Source: Pleurocapsales cyanobacterium LEGE 06147
GTDB taxonomy: Bacteria; Cyanobacteriota; Cyanobacteriia; Cyanobacteriales; Xenococcaceae
DNA length: 38,863 nt
Assembly: GCA_015207585.1 (NCBI GenBank)
Contig: JADEWQ010000051.1
Coordinates: 1-38,863, forward strand
Direction of reading: 5' to 3'
Part shown: piece after piece, positions 31,707 through 38,863 of the stretch
How the letters are laid out: every line of letters begins with the position of its first letter
How positions within the stretch are numbered: position 1 is the stretch's first letter
Notes under the pieces: model-generated
What the model saw: only the letters and a program-made list of their open reading frames with translations
The model's database searches: none
Told to the model about the DNA's origin: nothing
Translations under genes and position numbers: made by a program

Positions 31707-34274
31707 TTAGAATTTGAGCGATAAAGTGCCCAGCACTGTAAACGGCGCACCAGGAACAACCTGTTCGCGATCTTGCGCGCCTTCAAAAAATTCGATATCA
31801 AACAGATTCTTGAAGTTTAGTGCGGCTCGGAAATTTTCTCGTTCGTAGTAAATCGCAGCATCTACGCGGGTATAGTCGGGAACAAAAAAAGAATTGTCTA
31901 AATCCCCTGCTCGTTCGCTAACATAAAAAACACCTGCACCAAATCCCAAACCTGCCAAAGTTCCACTTTGTAGCGTGTAGGTAGTCCACAGATTAAAATT
32001 ATGCCTTGGTACGTTGTTAAGGCGGTTGCCAACTTCAAAGGTATTATCTTCAGTAATAGTGGCATCGGTATAAGCATAGCCAGCAAAAATATTCCATCCA
32101 GGCAAAATTTCACCAGAAAGATCTAATTCAATTCCTTGACTGTTTTGTTCTCCTGTTTGAATTTCAAATAAATCGTTTTCAGGGTCTGTAGTAAGGACAT
32201 TAGTAAGAGTCGTGTCGTAGAAAGCTAGAGTTGAAAACAGACGGTTTTTGATGATTTCAGTTTTAACCCCTATTTCGTAACCCGTTCCCCGCTGAGGATC
32301 GAATGGCTCGCCACTAGCATCCGTACCGCTTGCTGGGGTAAAGGAGCGAGTATAGCTAGCATAAAGAGAAACTGGTTCTATGGGTTGGTAGACAATGCCG
32401 ACGCGAGGAGAGAAGGCATCAGCTTCCGTTTCAATTGTTTCGCCACCAAAAGTATCTTCACTGCTATAGGTATCAAACCGACCGCCAAGAACCAGTATGA
32501 GATTCTCTAATAAGCTGATTTGATCCTGCCAATAGATCCCAAACGAGTTGAGGCGACCTTCCCCAGAGTCGAAAGCATCAAACTCGCCAAAGGTAAAGTC
32601 ATAGCTGGGATTGAAAATGTCAATCGTCCCCGCAGATCTGCTGTCTCCAAAGAATGAGTTAAATCCTCGACTATATTCCAAGCCAAGCAAAACCGTATGT
32701 TCTACCGAACCCGTACTAAACTTACCAATTAAATCGTTTTGGAAGGTAAGGGTTTCGTAGAATTGATCGCCGATAAAATCCCTCACGGGGAAATTGCGAT
32801 CGTCTTCCGACTCATCAGTAATTTGTAAAGTAGCACCTGGTCCGCTTTCGGTAGAGACGGTGTAGCGGAAGAGAGAACGCAAAGATAAGTTAGGGTTAAA
32901 ATTGTGGTCGAGATAGAGTTCTGTTCGATTTTCTTCAAAATCTTCCCGTTTTTCTGGATCGCCCAGATAGCGACTGATGGGAATGTCGGCAATTTCATTG
33001 TCACTTAATACTACCAATCCGCGATCGACTGGTCGGGTATCGTTTAAATAGGAAAATTCAAGGCTCAATTCTGTATCGGGACTAATTTGCCAAGATAAAG
33101 TCGGTGCGACAAAAAGTCTTTCGGTTTGTACGCCATCGCGAAAACTGCCGGCATTTTCATAAGCAACGTTTAATCTATATGCCAAACTTCCGTCAGCTGT
33201 TAGCGGTCCTGAAAAATCTAAAGTCGGACGATAGAAACTATAATTGCCAGCCGTAAAACTGAGTTCGTAAAAAGGTTCCCGTAACGGCCGTTTGGTAATA
33301 AAGTTAATAATTCCCGAAGGTTCGGCACGTCCGAATAAGACTGAAGCGGGTCCTTTCAACACTTCAACGCGATCGATATTGGCTAACTCGGTTTGAGTGC
33401 GAGCCGTGAAAAAGTCATCGCGAAAGCCATTGCGAAACTGATTTGCTTCAAATCCGCGAATGATGAAAGACTCGTTACGAAATCCAGATGAAGTCGCAAA
33501 GGTGACACCGCTAACATTGCGCACGATTTCTCGAACATTCGTTGCTGCCTGGTCTCTAATTACTTCTTGCGGTACGACCTGAATTGAAGCAGGAATATCG
33601 CGGATAGGAGTATCGGTTTTCGTAGCAGTAGTAGCATCGGGGACAAAATAATTATCTTCTCCTTCACCAGTGGCGATGACTTCTATTTCTTCATCGGCTT
33701 GCGGGGTTGCTGGTGCTTCGGTAGAAGGCTTGACACTCAAAACTAAATTTTGCCTGCTAGGAACTACCTCGGCAGTCGGTACTACTTGCTCTCCTGTTAT
33801 CGTAATGCGGATACTGGTAGCGTCAAGAGCAGTTACCGTAACTTCGTTTATTCCTGCGGCTGGATTGGTTTCCCGAAACTCCTCCCCTTCGGGTAAAGCC
33901 AACACTGCATCGAGAAGATCGATAATCAAAGTTTTGTTGTCAGGGAAAATTAATGGTTGTAGTCTTCCTCCACCAGGAGTTTCTAAGATTACTTGCAAAC
34001 CACTAGGAGTTTCATTGAGTCTGACTCCCGTTACCTGAACGATTGAGGCAGTTTCTTGAGCTAGTAAATCTTTGGCAGAAGTGGAATAAGATTCCGGTAA
34101 TTGTAGGGAAGCTTTTTGAAGATTAATCTCATTTAATTGAGAAGAAGATCTTGTCTGCCTCGAACGAAAAATATCTTTGTCAATAGAAATTATTTCTTTA
34201 GCATAAATAGGTTTAACTGCCAAAATTGTTAGGATTGCGCTTACTGGCAAAAACCAGATATTTTGTAATTTCAT
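31707..34274 (-). CDS. TonB-dependent siderophore receptor with AMIN domain
   Basis: An 855-residue outer-membrane receptor. A signal peptide (~1-25, FLPVSAILTILAVKPIYA) is followed by a charged linker, the AMIN domain (SIVQVTGVRLNETPSGLQVI to RQNLVLSVKP), TonB-box-like EIEVIATGEG, the plug (DTPIRDIPASIQVVPQEVI, DRVEVLKGPASVLFGRAEPSG) and a beta barrel ending FTVLGTLSLKF. The AMIN region is nearly identical in DNA to the receptor at 35677-38265, whereas the barrel differs, so ligand specificity probably differs. The ATG has GAGG 6 nt upstream. The PepSY gene just upstream on the same strand carries a nonsense codon. Ligand unknown. Confidence 0.92.
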   Translation of the reverse strand: MKLQNIWFLPVSAILTILAVKPIYAKEIISIDKDIFRSRQTRSSSQLNEINLQKASLQLPESYSTSAKDLLAQETASIVQVTGVRLNETPSGLQVILETPGGGRLQPLIFPDNKTLIIDLLDAVLALPEGEEFRETNPAAGINEVTVTALDATSIRITITGEQVVPTAEVVPSRQNLVLSVKPSTEAPATPQADEEIEVIATGEGEDNYFVPDATTATKTDTPIRDIPASIQVVPQEVIRDQAATNVREIVRNVSGVTFATSSGFRNESFIIRGFEANQFRNGFRDDFFTARTQTELANIDRVEVLKGPASVLFGRAEPSGIINFITKRPLREPFYELSFTAGNYSFYRPTLDFSGPLTADGSLAYRLNVAYENAGSFRDGVQTERLFVAPTLSWQISPDTELSLEFSYLNDTRPVDRGLVVLSDNEIADIPISRYLGDPEKREDFEENRTELYLDHNFNPNLSLRSLFRYTVSTESGPGATLQITDESEDDRNFPVRDFIGDQFYETLTFQNDLIGKFSTGSVEHTVLLGLEYSRGFNSFFGDSRSAGTIDIFNPSYDFTFGEFDAFDSGEGRLNSFGIYWQDQISLLENLILVLGGRFDTYSSEDTFGGETIETEADAFSPRVGIVYQPIEPVSLYASYTRSFTPASGTDASGEPFDPQRGTGYEIGVKTEIIKNRLFSTLAFYDTTLTNVLTTDPENDLFEIQTGEQNSQGIELDLSGEILPGWNIFAGYAYTDATITEDNTFEVGNRLNNVPRHNFNLWTTYTLQSGTLAGLGFGAGVFYVSERAGDLDNSFFVPDYTRVDAAIYYERENFRAALNFKNLFDIEFFEGAQDREQVVPGAPFTVLGTLSLKF

Positions 34275-34291
34275 TTGTCCTCACACAAAAA

Positions 34292-34320
34292 GTTAAAAGT
34301 AATTGTTTATTTTTTGTCAA
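34292..34320 (-). promoter_or_regulatory. Putative receptor promoter
   Basis: Minus-strand TTGACA (34320-34315), 17-bp AT-rich spacer, TTTAAC (34297-34292), 18 bp before the ATG. It aligns with the promoter-like sequence before the receptor at 38265, including flanking GTCAATTAA. Confidence 0.4.
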
Positions 34321-34417
34321 TTAAAGTGACAGGGTTTTACAAAGTTTTGCATTAGTTAAGGTGCGTGAACTTTCCTCAAATCAATTCATGTCCAATTCAG
34401 AGGTTGCGATAGTTTGA

Positions 34418-35545
34418 CTATCTTTGAATTAATTCTCTGCTAGTTTCTGTAATGGGTTGGCGACGACGACGCAAAAGATACATAACCAAACCAGTTACAA
34501 ACAAAATCGTGGGTGACAAACCAACAAAAACGTAGAGGATACGAGTTACGTTACCGCCAAAAGTACCGTAGTGCATGGGGACAAAAGCATTCAAAATGCG
34601 ATCGCCGATCTTTGCAGTTTTACTATTAACAACATGCAGTACTTCGCCGCTATAGCGATCGATATCTACTTTATTGGCAAAATATTGAGCATCTTGAGGT
34701 TGTTTCATGTAGACGGTAAAGACTCCATCTGGTTTAGTTGGAATAGAAATAAAAGTAGGTGTAGCTTCTGGTATAGTTGCGTTAGCTTGTTGGACTATCT
34801 CAGCGATCGCTAAAGATTCTTTGCTTGTAGCCGTAGAATTAATTTCTGGTGGTTTGGGAGTAAAAGTTAATGCGTAAATTGCTGGTTCTGTCTGTTCGTA
34901 AAAGTTCCAAATAAAGCCAGTAAAACCGGTAAAAAACAAGAAGATCAGGGCAATAATGCCAACAACTTTATGAATGTCAAAATTAAGACGTTTAGTTCTC
35001 GCATTCCACTTGATTTTGAAACCAGCTAGTAAATTTCTCCATCCCGGTCATGAAATTAAGCCAGTTACTGTTAACAAACACATAAATAAAGCTGCAATAC
35101 CAACGATAATAAAGCCAATTTCCCCAGCCAATAAGCCGTAGTGAAGTTCGTATACTCGACTAAAAAAAGTAGTATCTCGCGGGCGATCGCCAAAAATTTG
35201 TCCCGTGTAAGAATTAACAAATACTTCTAAATCTTTATCTTCACTATTTCGCAAACGAACTCGATAAATATCTGGATCGAAATGAAGATCGAATTGAGCA
35301 ATTTGATAATCTGGTTGGTTAGTATAAGTTTGAGTAATGTTATTGGCAACTGCATCTAGAGATAGAGTTTGTTCTTGAGGAATAACCCTCTCAAATCTTT
35401 GTTTAACTAATGCAGCATCAATTTCTTTTTGAAAAACCAGTAAACTACCAGTCAAACCAACAATTACTAAAATTATTCCGACAACTAAACCAATATAACG
35501 GTGTAAAGAAAATGCTAGGTCGCGTATTTTTCTAATAATATTCAT
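34418..35545 (-). pseudogene. PepSY transmembrane protein with one in-frame TGA
   Basis: A full-length PepSY_TM paralogue in a single frame of 376 codons, interrupted once by TGA at 35050-35048. The paralogues read GLILWPGWR here; this copy reads GLIS-stop-PGWR, so TGA replaces the Trp codon TGG (with Leu to Ser just before). Everything else is intact: LGYIGLVVGIILVIVG-like first helix (RYIGLVVGIILVIVGLTGSL), LHYGLLAGEIGFIIVG, KRLNFDIHKVVGIIA and PMHYGTFGG. It lies between two receptors on the same strand. Likely a recent pseudogene producing a 165-residue fragment; a sequencing error or UGA readthrough cannot be excluded. Confidence 0.85.
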
Positions 35546-35676
35546 GGTTAATATTTTCTGTATTTTTTAAAATTGAAGTAGGATATGGAAATTGAAAGTA
35601 ATAATTTAGAGAGCGGAGTTCAAGCTTTAACTTGAATTGATTATTTGCATGATTTCATCTCTATACTTAAAAATGC

Positions 35677-38265
35677 TTAAAACTCTATTGCAAACGACCC
35701 AATGACCGTAAACGGTTGACCAATATTAATACTCGTGCGTCCGCCATCTGAGCCAGTGAAATACGTCTTATCAAATAAATTGCGGATATTAAGACCTGCT
35801 CTCCAATTGTTCCGCCTGTAGAATAAAGCCGCATCAGTCCGGACGTAGCTTGGCAGTACAAAGCTATTATCGATGTCTCCAAAGCGATCGCCGACAAAAT
35901 AAACTCCCAAACCAAACCCTAATCCTTGAAGTCTGCCTTTTTGAATCTCATAAGTCGTCCACAAACTAGCCAGATTTTCAGGTACGTTGTCTCGCCGTTG
36001 TCCTTCGAGTCCAGTCGTATCTTTGCTGATAAAGGCATCGGTGTAGGCATAGGCAGCAATTACATTCCAACCAGGTAAAATTTCCCCCGTAATATCCAAC
36101 TCGACCCCTCTACTAGCTTGTTCGCCAACTTGAATAGAAGCATCCGGATCGGGAGAAGCGGGATCGTCTACGACGATATTTTGTTTGCGCAGATCGTACA
36201 GTGCTAGGGTTGTGCTTAAATTTTGATTGAGTTCAGTTTTTACTCCAACTTCAAACTGTCGTCCCGTCTCGGGTTCAAATGGTTCTCCGCCCACATTGCG
36301 TGAAGTTCCAAAACTAGGTGCAAAGGAGGTGGTATAAGACGCATATAGGGAAATTGGTTCGATAGGTTGATAGACAAGACCAATTCGAGGACTAAAACGG
36401 CGATCGCTTTGCTCGAATTCTTGTCTTTCCTCACCTAAATCTTGTGTGGTGCGCGTTTGCCTGAAAATATCAAAACGACCACCTGCTAAAAGTTTTAGAT
36501 TTGGCAACAATTCTATTTGGTCTTGTAAATAAAATCCGTACTTATCGAGATTATCATCACGGAAAAAGTTTTCGATTTCAGATTTAGGATATCTTAAGCG
36601 AGCATATACAGGATCGAAAATATTAATAGATGGATAAGGTTCAAAGTCTCCAAACGTTCCATCTTCTGTAATTTTGGTATATTCAAATCCCAATAAAAGT
36701 TGATGATTGATCGCTCCTGTAGAAAACCTGCCAATGACATTCGTTTGACTTGAAAAAGCATTATCTTGGCGTTCGGAAAAATAACTCAAACGACTCAGTT
36801 CTCCCGTCTCTTCATCGAGAGAATCGAATAAAGGATAGTATCGCTTGAGGTTAACCCATTGGGCGCGAAATAAATTATTAATAGACCAGCGATCGCTAAA
36901 CTGATGCTCGAGAAAATATCCTAGGTTGACAACATCACTTTCAATATTTTGGAATGGTTCGCCTAAAAAGCGATTGCGGGGTAAATTTGCCGGGCGATTG
37001 CCAATGGCAGGAATTCCATCATCGGCGGTACGGGTTTCATCAGTCCAAGTCAAATCTAGTGTCAGTGCTGTCCTGGGAGTAAGAGCAAACGTTAGGGTAG
37101 GTGCCAAAAATAACCGCTCGTTCGTCACAAAGTCGCGGAAGCTGCCAGCATTTTCGTAGAAGCTGATAAAGCGATAGAGTGCCGTTCTGTTAGGATCTAA
37201 TGGACCTGAAAAATCCAGCGTGCCACGGTAGGTACCGTAGGAACCAATATTTGCTTCAACCGAATAAAATGGATTTTCCAAGGGTCTTTTCGAGACTAAA
37301 TTTACTAATCCTCCTGGCTCGGCATCCCCAAACAGTACAGAAGCAGGTCCTTTTAGTACTTCAATTCGCTCTAAGTTGGCAGTTTCAAGATAGGAAATGT
37401 ATCCATCCACACGAATGCCATCCCGAAACGTGTTGGCAGGAAAACCGCGTATTTCAAAATTCTCGGAAAACCCTTGATAGCCCCCGCGATCGTGTGCCCC
37501 ACTAACATTTTGCAATACATCTCCAACTCGAATTACTCTCCGATCGCGCCATACCTGTTCGGGAATCACCTGAATAGACTGAGGAATATCTCTGAGTGGA
37601 GTGTCAGTTTTAGTAGCAGTAGTAGCATCGGGAACAAAATAACTTGCTTCTCCCTCACCAGTGGCAATCACTTCTATTTCTTCATCGGCTTGCGGAGTTT
37701 GTGGTGTTTCTGTAGAAGGCTCGACACTCAAAACTAAATTTTGCCTGCTAGGAACTACCTCGGCAGTCGGTACTACTTGCTCTCCCGTTATCGTAATGCG
37801 GATACTAGTAGCATCTAAAGGTCTGACTGTAACTTCGCTTATCCCTTCTGCGGGATTGGTTTGCCGAAACTCTTCGCTTTCAGGTAAAGCCAATACTGCA
37901 TCGAGAAGATCGATAATCAAAGTTTTGTTGTCAGGGAAAATTAATGGTTGTAGTCTTCCTCCACCAGGAGTTTCTAAGATTACTTGCAAACTACTAGGAG
38001 TTTCATTCAGTCTGACTCCCGTTACCCGAACGATCGAGGTAGTTTCCTGAGCCAGCAAATCTTTAGCAGAAGTAGAGTAAGATTCTGTAAAATTACCAGG
38101 AGCTTTTTGAAAATTAAGCTCATTTAATTGAAAAGAAGAATTCGCCTGTTTCTGCTCCAAGATTTCTTCATCGAGAGCAATTAGTTCTTCGGCACAAGCA
38201 GGTTGAACCCATAAAAATGGCAAGATTACAATTAATTGAACAAACCAAACATTTTTAAATTGCAT
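35677..38265 (-). CDS. TonB-dependent siderophore receptor with AMIN domain
   Basis: An 862-residue outer-membrane receptor with the same architecture as its neighbour: signal peptide (~1-25, VQLIVILPFLWVQPACA), AMIN domain (SIVRVTGVRLNETPSSLQVI onward), EIEVIATGEG, plug (DTPLRDIPQSIQVIPEQVW, ERIEVLKGPASVLFGDAEPGG) and a barrel ending FTVIGSFAIEF with C-terminal Phe. The plug and barrel diverge from the 31707-34274 receptor while the AMIN module is almost the same. The PepSY gene downstream, 131 bp away, carries a nonsense codon. Upstream lies a receptor C-terminus cut by an IS. Ligand unknown; ferric siderophore is inferred from family and context. Confidence 0.92.
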   Translation of the reverse strand: MQFKNVWFVQLIVILPFLWVQPACAEELIALDEEILEQKQANSSFQLNELNFQKAPGNFTESYSTSAKDLLAQETTSIVRVTGVRLNETPSSLQVILETPGGGRLQPLIFPDNKTLIIDLLDAVLALPESEEFRQTNPAEGISEVTVRPLDATSIRITITGEQVVPTAEVVPSRQNLVLSVEPSTETPQTPQADEEIEVIATGEGEASYFVPDATTATKTDTPLRDIPQSIQVIPEQVWRDRRVIRVGDVLQNVSGAHDRGGYQGFSENFEIRGFPANTFRDGIRVDGYISYLETANLERIEVLKGPASVLFGDAEPGGLVNLVSKRPLENPFYSVEANIGSYGTYRGTLDFSGPLDPNRTALYRFISFYENAGSFRDFVTNERLFLAPTLTFALTPRTALTLDLTWTDETRTADDGIPAIGNRPANLPRNRFLGEPFQNIESDVVNLGYFLEHQFSDRWSINNLFRAQWVNLKRYYPLFDSLDEETGELSRLSYFSERQDNAFSSQTNVIGRFSTGAINHQLLLGFEYTKITEDGTFGDFEPYPSINIFDPVYARLRYPKSEIENFFRDDNLDKYGFYLQDQIELLPNLKLLAGGRFDIFRQTRTTQDLGEERQEFEQSDRRFSPRIGLVYQPIEPISLYASYTTSFAPSFGTSRNVGGEPFEPETGRQFEVGVKTELNQNLSTTLALYDLRKQNIVVDDPASPDPDASIQVGEQASRGVELDITGEILPGWNVIAAYAYTDAFISKDTTGLEGQRRDNVPENLASLWTTYEIQKGRLQGLGFGLGVYFVGDRFGDIDNSFVLPSYVRTDAALFYRRNNWRAGLNIRNLFDKTYFTGSDGGRTSINIGQPFTVIGSFAIEF

Positions 38266-38283
38266 TCGTTTTCAGCTAAAAAA

Positions 38284-38312
38284 CTAAAATTAATTACTTA
38301 CTTTTCTGTCAA
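38284..38312 (-). promoter_or_regulatory. Putative receptor promoter
   Basis: Minus-strand TTGACA (38312-38307), 17-bp AT-rich spacer, TTTTAG (38289-38284), 18 bp before the ATG. Same arrangement as at 34292-34320. Confidence 0.4.
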
Positions 38313-38442
38313 TTAAGGAAAAATACTTTAAAAAAATTTGTATTAATTAGGTGATATAAATTTTCCTCAGCTAAATTCAAAAGGTTTTTGATTGCTATGA
38401 AAGGTAGCTATAACCTGGGTTTAAGGTAAAAGTGAATTCATC

Positions 38443-38738
38443 TTAAAAATCCAAGGAAAATGTCCCTAAAACGGTAAAAGGTGCTTCGGGAGTGACAAAA
38501 AATCCTTGAGTGCTGTAGTATTCGGTGTCGGTAATATTTTTTAAATTGAGAGCGAATTGGTAATTGAATCGCCGATAGAAAATAGCGGCATCTGCTCTGA
38601 CATAGGAGGGAAGGTCGATAGTATTGGGTAGTTGTACAGGGCGATCGCCAACAAAATAAACTCCAAAACCAAAGCCCAAACCTTGCAAATCACCCTCTTG
38701 AATTTCGTAAATCGTCCAGAGGCTGGCACTGTTTTTAT
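38443..38738 (-). pseudogene. C-terminal fragment of a TonB-dependent receptor cut by an IS
   Basis: The last ~98 residues of a receptor: NSASLWTIYEIQEGDLQGLG then GVYFVGDR, PSYVRADAAIFYRR, LNLKNITDTEYY and the terminal FTVLGTFSLDF. Homology to the neighbouring receptors begins abruptly at the Asn of NSASLW (about 38735). Immediately beyond lies AT-rich DNA and a transposase start on the opposite strand, so the gene was interrupted by an insertion element and the rest is outside or lost. Confidence 0.8.
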
Positions 38739-38739
38739 A

Positions 38740-38863
38740 TGAAATAGAAAAAAGAATGCTACAAATAGTTAAAGAATAGTTAGCACTAAAAAAATGTCAG
38801 GAGTAGTCCGCATAGAAATAGCCGAATCAGAATCAAGCCTGAAAAAACTCTTAAAACAGCAAA
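38740..38863 (+). mobile_element. Left end of an IS630-like element with transposase start
   Basis: An ATG at 38794 opens a plus-strand frame to the window edge: MSGVVRIEIAESESSLKKLL then KQQ. This matches the N-terminus of cyanobacterial IS630-family transposases (GVxKIEIxESxEELKKLLKQQ). The approximate element end is placed at 38740, where receptor homology stops next to TATA, compatible with the TA target of IS630. The terminal inverted repeat cannot be verified because the other end is outside the window. Confidence 0.65.

Noticed and set aside
33670-38050. Conserved plus-strand frames opposite the two receptor genes (33670-34038 and 37661-38050)
   Set aside because: They are antisense shadows; their similarity only reflects the near-identical AMIN coding DNA on the minus strand.

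Overview
The window is cyanobacterial. HIP1-type GCGATCGC octamers are scattered throughout. It encodes the photosynthetic NDH-1 subunit NdhO, a two-cysteine cyanobacteriochrome kinase, a DUF4278 protein and TonB-dependent receptors (TBDTs) that carry the AMIN domain usual in cyanobacterial outer-membrane receptors. The genus cannot be settled from sequence alone. Both window edges cut into transposase genes: an unassigned family at the left, IS630-like at the right.

Layout. 1-1914: a 5'-truncated YjbQ-like gene beside the left IS, then a MOSC protein and a thioredoxin-like protein divergent from an HxlR-type regulator. 2055-4302: a patch that reads as a remnant integron cassette array on the minus strand. 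It holds a GC-rich SDR epimerase followed by a well-formed attC site, then a decayed GNAT gene and a VapBC-type toxin-antitoxin pair followed by a second, degenerate attC-like site. A 4 x 40-bp degenerate tandem repeat lies just upstream. No integrase is visible. 4544-5137: recR, which appears to use an ATT start codon. 5511-12411: msrP, then an iron/siderophore locus (AraC/PchR-like regulator, TBDT, PepSY membrane protein) and a BtuF-like binding protein. 12897-15176: ndhO and three small secreted proteins, of which the first has two curlin-like repeats. 15476-18881: a DUF4278 gene, the cyanobacteriochrome histidine kinase and a frameshifted pentapeptide-repeat gene. 18888-28657: housekeeping and miscellaneous genes (aldo/keto reductase, SNF2 helicase, a PD-(D/E)XK-like protein, MiaB, an FtsH-protease-like protein without ATPase, a methyltransferase, superoxide dismutase).

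28781-38863 is a minus-strand array of TBDT and PepSY genes in mixed condition: two intact receptors, one receptor cut by an IS630 element, one receptor remnant truncated at both ends and chimeric, one intact PepSY gene and one PepSY gene broken by a single in-frame TGA at a conserved Trp codon. The two intact receptors share an almost identical AMIN module while their barrels differ, which suggests duplication with local gene conversion.

Working together: the receptors would take ferric siderophores (or similar chelates) across the outer membrane. The PepSY proteins resemble inner-membrane ferrisiderophore reductases or iron-regulated membrane proteins, and the AraC protein probably controls its adjacent receptor operon. 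No TonB/ExbBD, siderophore ABC transporter or siderophore synthesis gene lies in the window.
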